Shown: positions 25,189-32,501 of the stretch, in pieces
Position numbering within the stretch: the first letter of the stretch is position 1
Layout: each line of letters begins with the position of its first letter
Assembly (NCBI GenBank): GCA_022826945.1
Contig: JAJDTY010000068.1
Coordinates: 1 to 51,940 of the forward strand
DNA: 51,940 nt
DNA from: Candidatus Binatia bacterium
GTDB taxonomy: Bacteria; Desulfobacterota; Binatia; Bin18
Direction: 5' to 3'
Position numbers and translations under genes: made by a program
The notes under the pieces: generated by a model
Database searches by the model: none
What the model saw: the letters and a program-made list of their open reading frames with translations, nothing else
What the model was told of the DNA's origin: nothing

Positions 25189-26631
25189 TTAGGCAGCCGG
25201 AGCAGACGTAGCGCTCATCTCCCGCCGCTTCCGCATGGTACGGAAAAAATCTTTGCCTTCCTGCCACATCCGTTTCCGCTCCTCCGGGTCACGCGCCATC
25301 TTTTTCACAGCCTTGAAGATGTAGCGCGGGCGAAGGTAGTACGAGCGGTAAAATTTCTCAACCGTTTCAAAAATTTCTTCTCCGGACAGATTGGGGTAGT
25401 TAATCACGCACTGCTGATAGCCAGACTCGCCCACCATGTCCTCGGCCTTGATATAGCCGTTGTCGAGGGCGAAATCGTAAAAGGCGGTGCCAGGATAGGG
25501 GGAAGCCAAAGAGACTTGAATGGTTTCCGGATTCATCTCCTGGGCGAAACGCATGGTCTCCTGCATGGTCTCACGGGTTTCTCCCGGTAGGCCCAAAATA
25601 AAGGTGCCGTGGATCAAGATGCCAAGTTTGTGGCAGTCCCGAGTGAACCGACGCGAGGTTTCGAGGGCCACGCCTTTTTTAATATTCTTGAGAATGGCCG
25701 CGTTCCCGGACTCATAGCCGACCACAAACAGCCGCAGCCCGCCGTCCTTCAGCACCTTGAGGGTCTCGTAGTCAACATTCCCGCGCGCGTTGGTAGACCA
25801 GCACAGGCCCATAGCGCCCATCTTCTTTGCGATCTCACGCGCACGTTTCGGGTCGGCCGTAAACGTGTCGTCATCAAAAAAGACCTCTTTCATACCCGGA
25901 AAGAGACGCTTCATTTCCTGCACTTCCTCAATGACATTACCCACTGAGCGGGTGCGGTAGGAGTGGCCGGTGGTCACCTGCGGCCACAGACAAAACGTGC
26001 AGCGCGCCGGACACCCCCGTCCGGTATACAACGACACATAGGGATACTGGCAATACGGACTGTTATACTTCCGGAAGTCCAAATCCCGGTCATAAATCTG
26101 AGTGACAAAGGGTAACTGGTCGAGCTCTTCATCGGTGAGCGTCGGACGTTCAAGATTATGATGGATCTGTCCGTCCTGGCGATAACTGATGCCGCGGATG
26201 TCCTTCCAATCCCATCCCTCGGCGACCTCTTTCATGGAGTAGTCAAACTCTTTCCGCGCGACAATATCGATAGCTTCAGAAATCTGTAAGGTCTTCTCCG
26301 GCTCGGCCGTGGCCTGACCGCCTACAAACGCGATACGGCAGTCCGGATTTTTCTCTTTGATCAACTCCGCGGTCTGCGCGTCCAATTTCACCGACGGCGT
26401 GCTGGTATGCAGCACAACAAAATCGTACTCCTTGGCGATCTCAACGGTCTGCGCCTGATTTAATCCCTCAGGCGGCGCATCCAGAACGCGACTGTTCTCG
26501 ATCATACCGGCCGGATAACATAGCCAGGTCGGATACCAGAACGACCAGACCTCACGAGTCGCCTGATAACGTGAGCCTGCTCCCCCATCAAAATTTTCAT
26601 ATGCAGGCGGATTTAAAAACAATGTACGCAT
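25189..26631 (-). CDS. hpnJ: Hopanoid radical SAM protein HpnJ
   Basis: A 480-residue cobalamin-binding-domain radical SAM enzyme. The N-terminal 200 residues form a B12-binding-like Rossmann domain (FVVLHTSTPSVKLDAQTAEL, AFVGGQATAEPEK). The iron-sulfur motif Cys-x3-Cys-x2-Cys is in GRGCPARCTFCLWPQ near residue 206. The SAM-domain strands with VFFDDDTFTADPKRA and FILGLPGETRETM follow. HpnJ contracts the glucosamine ring of hopanoid to the cyclitol ether. The ATG at 26631 begins MRTLFLNPPAYENFDGG, the typical HpnJ start; an upstream extension to 26787 is unlike the family. It is divergent from the first receptor gene. Confidence 0.92.
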   Translation of the reverse strand: MRTLFLNPPAYENFDGGAGSRYQATREVWSFWYPTWLCYPAGMIENSRVLDAPPEGLNQAQTVEIAKEYDFVVLHTSTPSVKLDAQTAELIKEKNPDCRIAFVGGQATAEPEKTLQISEAIDIVARKEFDYSMKEVAEGWDWKDIRGISYRQDGQIHHNLERPTLTDEELDQLPFVTQIYDRDLDFRKYNSPYCQYPYVSLYTGRGCPARCTFCLWPQVTTGHSYRTRSVGNVIEEVQEMKRLFPGMKEVFFDDDTFTADPKRAREIAKKMGAMGLCWSTNARGNVDYETLKVLKDGGLRLFVVGYESGNAAILKNIKKGVALETSRRFTRDCHKLGILIHGTFILGLPGETRETMQETMRFAQEMNPETIQVSLASPYPGTAFYDFALDNGYIKAEDMVGESGYQQCVINYPNLSGEEIFETVEKFYRSYYLRPRYIFKAVKKMARDPEERKRMWQEGKDFFRTMRKRREMSATSAPAA

Positions 26632-26918
26632 GCGTGCATCTCTCCTTCCCAGCCGCGACCTCCAAGAGCGCGCCGGTTCTGCCGAAGGCATGGTATTATA
26701 CACAGGAAAAGAAGGAAAGCGAGTAGTGCTTGATCTAGCACCTTTACTCTGATTCAGAATAAGGGATAATAGGTCCGGCCGAGACACCTGAGAGAAGATG
26801 GCAAGCCGAGGTCCCCGCGTCTTGGCTCTTCTCGAACGTGTTTATTCGGTATATAGTCTGAACCTGTACACCCTGCACGTGCAGGCAGTATGGAGAGAAA
26901 CTCTGGAGGGAAAGTAAT
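26632..26918. promoter_or_regulatory. Divergent control region between hpnJ and the first TonB receptor
   Basis: A 287-base AT-richer gap between two genes read away from each other. A TATAGT -10-like box lies at 26852-26857, with a weak TTCTCG at 26829-26834 and 17-bp spacing. A perfect 14-bp palindrome, CCTGCACGTGCAGG, occupies 26872-26885, about 10 bp downstream of the likely transcript start. It is well placed to be a repressor operator. The receptor gene has a GGAGGG ribosome site at about 26906. Promoter calls are by eye only. Confidence 0.4.
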
Positions 26919-29627
26919 ATGAGCAAGCTGAAGTGGTGGCAGCCCTATCTTCTCGTAAGTGTATTCACCTTGACTGGCGCATTTGCAGTCGAAGCGCAAG
27001 AAGCGGAGCCGCAAGAGCCAGCCGGAGGGCAAGACATCGAGCAGGTCATAGACCTCGGAGAACTCAGGGTGGTCGGCTCCCGTGTGGCGGGTCGCTCGGC
27101 TCAGGATTCGCCGGTGCCGGTCGACGTCATTCAGGGCGAAGACTTGCAGACCTACGGTATCCGGGACATGGACTCACTGCTGTCCGCCACCGTACCCTCC
27201 TACAATGTCGGCCAGGAGCCCATCAGCGACGAGGCTACCTTTGTTCGACCGGCCACGCTACGCGGTCTGCCGCCGGACTCCACACTGGTCTTGGTTAACG
27301 GTAAACGTCGTCACCGTGGGTCGGTGATCAATTTCCTGGGTTCTCCGAATTCCAGAGGATCACAGGGGGCCGATATTTCCACCATCCCGTCTATTGCCTT
27401 GGAGAGCGTCGAGGTGCTGCGCGACGGCGCTGCGGCCCAGTACGGCTCGGACGCTATTGCCGGCGTGCTGAACTTCAAGCTTAGGGAAGACACTGAGGGC
27501 CTGACGGTCCAGACGAGCTACGGGCAGAACTACCACGGCGATGGCGATAAGGTGAACGTGGCCGCCAACCTAGGGGTACCGTTAACCGAGCGCGGCTTCG
27601 CCAACTTCAGTTTCGAGTTCACCAATGTGGACGAGACCAGTCGTAGCGTGCAGCGCAGCGATGCCCGGAGCTTGATCGAGGCCGGCAACATGGATGTGCG
27701 TCGGCCAGCAGCGCAGATTTGGGGAGCGCCCGAGGTCCAGTACGACTACAAGTTTTTCGGCAACCTTGGCTTGGACCTGGAGGAGATCAACAGCCGCATA
27801 TATGCGTTTGGTAATTATGCCGAGCGCAAGGTGGAAGGTGGGTTCTACTTCCGGAACCCCCACTGGCGGTCTGGCGTCTTCAGGGGCCCCTTGGTGGATG
27901 ACAATGGCTTTGCGGACCCTAATGGCGTCCCGTCGGTCAAAGTTATCGACTTGACCGAGCAAGGCACGGGCAATTGCCCGGCGGGCATCCCTATTGTTGG
28001 CCCCAACGTCGTGCCTGGGGTTCTCAGCCGTTCCAACAGCTCCAGTGGTAGGCCAGACGCGGCTATACTGACCGCAGTAAACAATCACCCGGACTGCTTT
28101 TCGTTTATTGAGCGGTTTCCGGGCGGCTTTACGCCCCGCTTCGGCGGCTATGTGCAGGACTGGAGTATCGCCTTCGGCCTGACCGGAGACCTGGAGAGCG
28201 AGTACTCGCTGCTCAACGGCTGGTACTACGACGTGAGCGCCTACTTCGGCGAGAACAGCGTCGACTATTTCATGATCAATACCATCAACCCGCAGTTGGC
28301 CGGTCTGCAGACTGCCATTCCAACCGAGTACCGGCCCGGCGGCGTCTCTCAGTCTGAGAAAACGTTTAACCTGGACATTTCCAAGCCGGTTGATCTGGGC
28401 ATCTTCTACTCTCCGCTGAACATGGCATTTGGGTTCGAATACCATATTGAAGAGTACGAGGCTAAACTCGGTGACGAAAACTCCTGGTACGCCAGTGACC
28501 GGTTCGCCCCTCAGGGCCTCGGCGTCGGCTCGAACGGGTTTACCGGATTCGGACCCAACATTGTCGGCGATTATGAACGGAACAACTACGCCCTGTATAT
28601 GGACCTGGAGGCCGAGGTGATTCGGTCCCTCACCCTTGGCGTAGCCGGACGGTACGAGAACTTTGACGATCCGATCGGCGAGTCCGTCAACGGGAAGGTG
28701 TCCGCCAGATGGCAACTGCTAGAGATGCTGGCTATGCGTGGTGCGGTCAGCTCGGGTTTTCGCGCCCCAACACCCGGCCAGGCCAATGTGAACAAAATCA
28801 CCACGTCTTTTGCCGCCGATCTTGGCGGGCTGGTGGACGACGCCACGTTTCCTGCCTACCACCCGGCTTCGGTCTTCTTCGGCGCCAGCGATTTGACTCC
28901 GGAAAAATCCGTCAACTACTCGGTGGGCATTGTCTTCAACGTGGCCGATGTCGATGTCACCGTCGACTACTACCGTATCAAGATGCAGGATCGCATCGTC
29001 CGCAGCAGCCGATTTAATGTTGCGAACGAACTCGCCAAGCGGGGCATCACCCGGGCGGAGTTCGACGCGGCGGTCGGGCCGAACCAGATTACATTGCTCC
29101 GCTTCTATTCCAACGAACTTGACACCACCACCCAGGGCGTCGACGTCGTGGCGACCTATCCGCTGCAATCGGTCGCTGGCTTCACCCAATTCACGCTGGT
29201 CGGGAACTGGAATAAGACCGAGGTGGACAGCCGGACCCCGGAGTTCATCAGTGATAAGCTTGTACGTCAACTGGAAGAGGGCCTGCCACAGTTCCGGTTC
29301 TCGCTGACAGCCGATCACAACTGGGGGCCGTGGCGCTTCCTGTCCCGGCTGTATTTCTACGACGACTTCCGCGACTACCCGACCGATGGCGATTTCGGCT
29401 TTAATGCCGGCGAGCGCTTTCTGGTGGATGTGGAACTCTCGTACACTTTCCTGAATCTGCCGTTCATGGAGGCGGCGACCATCGCGCTCGGCGCGGAAAA
29501 CGTGTTCGACCAATATCCGCGCAGGACTCCGAACGCGCCTGATATCGCCGGTCTGAAATACCCGGAAACCTCACCCTATGGCTTCAACGGTGGGTTCTAC
29601 TACCTGCGGGCCGGACTCGAGTTCTAA
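26919..29627 (+). CDS. TonB-dependent outer-membrane receptor, copy 1 of 5
   Basis: A 902-residue receptor that imports a ligand through the outer membrane using TonB energy. A signal peptide (cut after about VEAQ) is followed by a short linker, a plug domain (DLGELRVVGSRVAGRSAQ; DMDSLLSATVPSYNV; TLRGLPPDSTLVLVNGKR; VEVLRDGAAAQYGSDAIAGV) and a 22-stranded barrel ending in GGFYYLRAGLEF, with the usual C-terminal Phe. It is the most distant of the five copies and has the longest extracellular loop around residues 340-390. The ligand is unknown; no FecR/sigma pair or siderophore genes are nearby. A GGAGGG ribosome site precedes the ATG. Confidence 0.93.
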   Translation: MSKLKWWQPYLLVSVFTLTGAFAVEAQEAEPQEPAGGQDIEQVIDLGELRVVGSRVAGRSAQDSPVPVDVIQGEDLQTYGIRDMDSLLSATVPSYNVGQEPISDEATFVRPATLRGLPPDSTLVLVNGKRRHRGSVINFLGSPNSRGSQGADISTIPSIALESVEVLRDGAAAQYGSDAIAGVLNFKLREDTEGLTVQTSYGQNYHGDGDKVNVAANLGVPLTERGFANFSFEFTNVDETSRSVQRSDARSLIEAGNMDVRRPAAQIWGAPEVQYDYKFFGNLGLDLEEINSRIYAFGNYAERKVEGGFYFRNPHWRSGVFRGPLVDDNGFADPNGVPSVKVIDLTEQGTGNCPAGIPIVGPNVVPGVLSRSNSSSGRPDAAILTAVNNHPDCFSFIERFPGGFTPRFGGYVQDWSIAFGLTGDLESEYSLLNGWYYDVSAYFGENSVDYFMINTINPQLAGLQTAIPTEYRPGGVSQSEKTFNLDISKPVDLGIFYSPLNMAFGFEYHIEEYEAKLGDENSWYASDRFAPQGLGVGSNGFTGFGPNIVGDYERNNYALYMDLEAEVIRSLTLGVAGRYENFDDPIGESVNGKVSARWQLLEMLAMRGAVSSGFRAPTPGQANVNKITTSFAADLGGLVDDATFPAYHPASVFFGASDLTPEKSVNYSVGIVFNVADVDVTVDYYRIKMQDRIVRSSRFNVANELAKRGITRAEFDAAVGPNQITLLRFYSNELDTTTQGVDVVATYPLQSVAGFTQFTLVGNWNKTEVDSRTPEFISDKLVRQLEEGLPQFRFSLTADHNWGPWRFLSRLYFYDDFRDYPTDGDFGFNAGERFLVDVELSYTFLNLPFMEAATIALGAENVFDQYPRRTPNAPDIAGLKYPETSPYGFNGGFYYLRAGLEF

Positions 29628-29936
29628 GTAGAAGACCGGGCGAGCAGCGTCCGTCATGCCATTCACCCAGTCGGGGGCAGGACGCCCCCGCCTCTCAGAC
29701 GGCCAGATACGGCCGGGGGTTTTAACCCCTGAGCGGGTCCCCCGGCGGGGAGGCCGCCCGGAGGAAAGATTGACGGCAAAGGTTTCCTCGGATAGCAGCC
29801 TTTGAGGTGCAAACAGCATACATAGTAGGGGAGTGCAGAGAAACTGGCGGTTTTCCTGGTCAGAATCTGTCAAACTGAGCCACTACGGCGAGCGATTTTC
29901 CTGTAAAAAAACAGCAGCTTGCTAGGAGGAAGAACT
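29628..29936. terminator. Hairpin cluster after receptor 1
   Basis: About 310 bases with no credible gene. Two strong hairpins lie here: CGGGGGC/GCCCCCG (29672-29690, 5-nt loop) and GGGGTT/AACCCC (29716-29729), followed by more GC-rich pairing. They probably end the receptor-1 transcript, although neither has a clean T-tail. The rest carries nothing recognisable. Confidence 0.45.
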
Positions 29937-29944
29937 AATTCAAA
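29937..29944. repeat. Left target-site duplication AATTCAAA
   Basis: Eight bases abutting the left terminal inverted repeat of the IS1595-type element. They are identical to the bases abutting the right end. Confidence 0.92.
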
Positions 29945-29968
29945 GGGAATTATATACTAGGGTTGAAT
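29945..29968 (+). repeat. Left terminal inverted repeat of the IS1595-type element
   Basis: The first 24 bases of the element; they match the right end with one mismatch at position 16. An outward-facing TATAAT, made by the terminal repeat itself, points toward receptor 1. Confidence 0.9.
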
Positions 29969-29972
29969 CCCC

Positions 29973-30149
29973 TTATTCGTCGTCGAAATACTCTTCCTCC
30001 TTTTCCGGCGTACCGTCATCTTCATCAAAGTACTGTTGCCCTTTCGGTCTGCGCCTGAGTAATGCACGGGCCACATCTTCCGGTGTCGCGTTGCCATAAT
30101 TTGCGGGTGGTAAATCTTCGTCTCGTAGTTCTTTCTCTTTCTCTGCCAT
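29973..30149 (-). CDS. Small acidic passenger protein of the insertion element, unknown function
   Basis: A 58-residue, very charged protein (MAEKEKELRDEDLPPANYGN start; tail rich in Asp and Glu ending EEYFDDE). The ATG at 30149 has a good GAGGAG ribosome site 4 bp upstream. The middle segment ATPEDVARALLRRRPK could be a short helix. It begins 13 bp after the stop of the 123-residue gene, so the two form an operon inside the mobile element. No family recognised; an accessory or toxin-neutralising role is possible but unsupported. Confidence 0.6.
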   Translation of the reverse strand: MAEKEKELRDEDLPPANYGNATPEDVARALLRRRPKGQQYFDEDDGTPEKEEEYFDDE

Positions 30150-30162
30150 ACTACTCCTCTCT

Positions 30163-30534
30163 TCAATCATTAAGCGTATCTAACGCTATTGCTAATATTT
30201 CCTTGACATGCGGCCTCAGCGCCTTACGAAGAGCGGCGCTGTTTGTATTGTGAATAGTCTTCACAATTTCCACAATATCATCCAGAGATAAAGTAATGTT
30301 GTAATCATAAGAGGTGTAGTCTCTGGAGTGGTCGGGTTCGTTTACGATCAAAATAGATAAACTTTTTTCGTCCATCTTATAACCATCCTCCCTAGCAGGT
30401 TTTCCGTCTATAGGATGCTTCGCCACTTGCCAATATTCGTGCCAATTCCTTTCCCAATGAACATCTGTAACCTTGCTGCTGACAAGAACAACAGTCTCCC
30501 TTGGGTTCCTATGGCCATGACGCTTAATTTTCAT
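30163..30534 (-). CDS. Passenger protein of the insertion element, unknown function
   Basis: A 123-residue protein beginning MKIKRHGHRNPRETVVLVSS, with a GGGGGA ribosome site before the ATG at 30534; the longer reading to 30585 lacks one. The first two thirds look like beta-strands alternating with charged turns (DVHWERNWHEYWQVAKHP, SLSILIVNEPDHSRDYTSYD). A helical C-terminus follows (SLDDIVEIVKTIHNT, ALRKALRPHVKEILAIAL). No known domain was recognised. It is cotranscribed with the 58-residue acidic gene. Both lie between the left end and the transposase and are therefore element cargo. Confidence 0.6.
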   Translation of the reverse strand: MKIKRHGHRNPRETVVLVSSKVTDVHWERNWHEYWQVAKHPIDGKPAREDGYKMDEKSLSILIVNEPDHSRDYTSYDYNITLSLDDIVEIVKTIHNTNSAALRKALRPHVKEILAIALDTLND

Positions 30535-30569
30535 ATAATCCCCCACATGATGTTGGAGGATCAGATAAA

Positions 30570-30900
30570 TAGAGGTGAGCCACAAGCGGCAGGTGCTACA
30601 GGCAAGAGAGAAGCCGCCGCCCGGCTGATCCAGGTTGCCGGGCCGTTGAACACATCACGTAGGAATAGAGTGAAGTCCCCGCCTATTCGCCGTTGGTGTA
30701 GGGAGCTACCCCATACCGAAACACGGCTGTTCTATTGAGCAGGCAACCCGACGCGGGTTCCTACGCATGTGTTCACGGCAATGATAGCAAACTGACTAGG
30801 AGTGTCCAGTTGAGATTTTTACAGGTAAAATGTTGACGGGGCGGTGAGACGAAAAACCCACCTAGGTGAGCATCTCCGTGTTTCGTCTTAGTGGTCCATG
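30570..30900. ncRNA. Hairpin-rich noncoding segment inside the insertion element
   Basis: Six stem-loops in about 310 bases: GCGGC/GCCGC (30586-30617), CCCGGC/GCCGGG (30620-30642), GAATAG/CTATTC (30663-30688), GCCGT/ACGGC enclosing GGTGT/ATACC and GGG/CCC (30689-30727), AACCCG/CGGGTT (30745-30759) and AGACGAAA/TTTCGTCT (30847-30888). No credible gene covers this part. The density of pairing suggests a structured RNA or a set of insulating hairpins; strand and family are unknown. Its existence as an RNA is an inference. Confidence 0.45.
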
Positions 30901-30956
30901 CTCCGCGCTGGGGATTGCTCCCAGCCGGAATGTCGGACGCTCCCACCCCGCCAAAC

Positions 30957-31883
30957 TTATGCCGCTCGTGCATGAGACGAACGGCCATTATCTTTAATCA
31001 ATTCTTCGTAGGACAGAGATTTACCTACCATTCCCTCTACCACGCTCTCCATTTGGTCAATCGTATCCAGGTGGCGGATATTGTTACGCCCGACAAACTC
31101 ATTGACATACCGTTGCAGATGTTTCGGGCTAACCTTATGAAAGACACCCTTGTGCGCCCGTTTCAGCGTCGCCCAAAATGATTCGATACCTTGCGTATGC
31201 ACCTGACCGTCAACATACTCTCCGACGCTATGATTGACTGATCTATGGTGTGGTAGTCCTTCATAGGCGCGGTATTCATCGGTGTATATTTCCGTGTCGT
31301 CTTCGACTCGTGCAAGTACAAACATCTGGAGCGTTGGCATATCTGCCGAATCTATGACCCGCGCAGTTACGCGCTTAGTTGCCCGGTCTTTCATGCCAAC
31401 AATGATTGATTTCCCCCCGGTTCCGCCTCCAGGGTGGAGTTTCTTCTTACTGTGTTTGTTCTTCTCCAGTCCCCCTAAGTAGGCTTCATCGACTTCCACA
31501 GGTCCGGTAAAGAACGAGTTAAATCCGTCATCGGTAAATGCTTCTCGTATGCGGTGCAGGAGGTGCCAAGCTGCCTTCTGTGTAATGCCAAGGTCTCGAT
31601 GCAGTTTCATGCTCGACACACCCTTGAGAGAAGTGACATCCAGGTAAATCGCATACACCCATTTCAGCAATGGGATCGGTGAGTTCGCCATAATCGTGCC
31701 GGTTTTGACGGAGAAATATCGCGCACAGCGTCTACAACGATATGGCATTTTTTTGTGTGAACATTCGTAGATATTACTGCTGTAGCAGTTCGGACATCGC
31801 TTCACACCATCCGGCCACACGATATCCTCGAACCATTCTCGCGCTGCTGCTTCATTGGGAAACATTTTTGTGAGTTCCATCAT
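30957..31883 (-). CDS. IS1595-family (ISXO2-like) transposase
   Basis: A 308-residue DDE-type transposase. An N-terminal zinc ribbon shows CPNCYSSNIYECSHKKMPYR followed by CRRC. A helical DNA-binding part follows (DLGITQKAAWHLLHRIREAF). The catalytic core has VEVDEAYLGGLEKNKH (first Asp), IYTDEYRAYEG (second Asp) and HTQGIESFWATLKRAHKG (third acidic residue), all typical of the ISXO2-like domain. The start at 31883 has an AAGGA ribosome site; the longer frame to 32012 lacks one. The reading frame is intact and lies inside matching ends with a target duplication, so the element may still be active. Confidence 0.93.
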   Translation of the reverse strand: MMELTKMFPNEAAAREWFEDIVWPDGVKRCPNCYSSNIYECSHKKMPYRCRRCARYFSVKTGTIMANSPIPLLKWVYAIYLDVTSLKGVSSMKLHRDLGITQKAAWHLLHRIREAFTDDGFNSFFTGPVEVDEAYLGGLEKNKHSKKKLHPGGGTGGKSIIVGMKDRATKRVTARVIDSADMPTLQMFVLARVEDDTEIYTDEYRAYEGLPHHRSVNHSVGEYVDGQVHTQGIESFWATLKRAHKGVFHKVSPKHLQRYVNEFVGRNNIRHLDTIDQMESVVEGMVGKSLSYEELIKDNGRSSHARAA

Positions 31884-32212
31884 TGATATTCCTTGTCGAT
31901 AACTCTTCCCCGGTCCTCCCTTGTGTTGAACCTTCTTGGCACGATACCGTGCCGGTAACAGTAGTAGCGGGGCACCGTTTGCTAGCTCGGTATCCGCCCC
32001 GCTACTCTGCACACATTTCCACTGTATTAGTGAAAATGATCTCCTTTACCGGGGCAGGGTTTCACCCTTCTTGAAGAGTTGCATACAAACCTCCTTTATG
32101 TTAGATTTTCTCCGTGCCCATCCACATAAGGATGGGCACTCCTTTACCGGGGCGGGGACCACAACTCCTCGCCCCGGTTTTCTTATTCAGCGTTAAGGGG
32201 AAGGAGAATAGG
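31884..32212. promoter_or_regulatory. Structured divergent region between transposase and the 71-residue gene
   Basis: About 330 bases holding GGCACG/CGTGCC (31938-31953), a perfect 11-bp stem AGTAGCGGGGC/GCCCCGCTACT (31963-32006), a perfect 10-bp stem GTGCCCATCC/GGATGGGCAC (32114-32139) and CCGGGGCG/CGCCCCGG followed by TTTTC (32147-32177, a probable terminator on the plus strand). The words CTCCTTTACCGGGGC occur twice, near 32041 and 32140. The hairpins may shield the transposase from transcripts entering from outside; this is an inference. Confidence 0.5.
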
Positions 32213-32428
32213 ATGGAAAAATCTACCAATCCATCGCTCGAAGTTGAGGGAGACGTATTGGTCGAGATATGTATAAAGTACCTTGAAACGGAATCCGGTA
32301 AGGACCAAAACCCAAGCAGTTCTCGTCTCGCCCTGGAAGCTCTCCGTCTGTATCAGTATGAGAAAAGAAGGAATGTGGAAAGTTTAGAGCGACTATTAGA
32401 AGGACAAAGGCGGGTTAGGAAGAAATAA
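32213..32428 (+). CDS. Small passenger protein of the insertion element, unknown function
   Basis: A 71-residue, helical, charged protein starting MEKSTNPSLEVEGDVLVEIC after a good AAGGAG ribosome site. The C-terminus is strongly basic (LERLLEGQRRVRKK). Its size and charge would suit a small regulator or DNA-binding protein, but no motif is diagnostic. It is read outward toward the right end of the element, away from the transposase, and ends 43 bp before that end. Confidence 0.55.
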   Translation: MEKSTNPSLEVEGDVLVEICIKYLETESGKDQNPSSSRLALEALRLYQYEKRRNVESLERLLEGQRRVRKK

Positions 32429-32447
32429 AGAAATTATGGTTAGGGTT

Positions 32448-32471
32448 ATTCAACCTTAGTATATAATTCCC
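32448..32471 (-). repeat. Right terminal inverted repeat, with outward TATAAT
   Basis: The last 24 bases of the element, matching the left end with one mismatch. A perfect TATAAT lies on the plus strand at 32462-32467, pointing at receptor 2, whose ATG is only 35 bp downstream. No good -35 box is visible at 17 bp, so promoter activity is uncertain. Confidence 0.9.
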
Positions 32472-32479
32472 AATTCAAA
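32472..32479. repeat. Right target-site duplication AATTCAAA
   Basis: Eight bases directly after the right end of the element, identical to 29937-29944. The receptor-2 ribosome site (AGGAGGT) follows a few bases later, so the insertion landed just before it. Confidence 0.92.
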
Positions 32480-32501
32480 CGCACATACCAGGAGGTCGGA
32501 C

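Larger units (their letters stand above)
29945..32471. mobile_element. Complete IS1595-family element with three passenger genes
   Basis: A 2,527-bp insertion whose ends can be read exactly. The left end begins GGGAATTATATACTA and the right end, read inward on the minus strand, begins with the same 15 bases; 23 of the first 24 positions match. Directly outside both ends is the 8-bp sequence AATTCAAA (29937-29944 and 32472-32479), a perfect target-site duplication of the length typical of IS1595-family elements. Inside are a transposase (minus strand), two small minus-strand genes, one small plus-strand gene and hairpin-rich noncoding DNA. Removing the element would rejoin the gap between receptors 1 and 2. 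Intact ends and perfect duplication indicate a fairly recent insertion. Confidence 0.93.

Noticed and set aside
27582..28715. A 377-codon minus-strand frame inside receptor 1, with similar ones in the other receptors
   Set aside because: Each is the antisense shadow of a receptor gene with strong codon bias; recurrence follows from paralogy of the receptors.
29890..30835. A second pair of inverted sequences (ATTTTCCTGTAAAA near 29895 and TTTTTACAGGTAAAAT near 30816) as element ends
   Set aside because: The match is short and imperfect with no flanking duplication, whereas the borders at 29945 and 32471 have long matching ends and a perfect 8-bp duplication.
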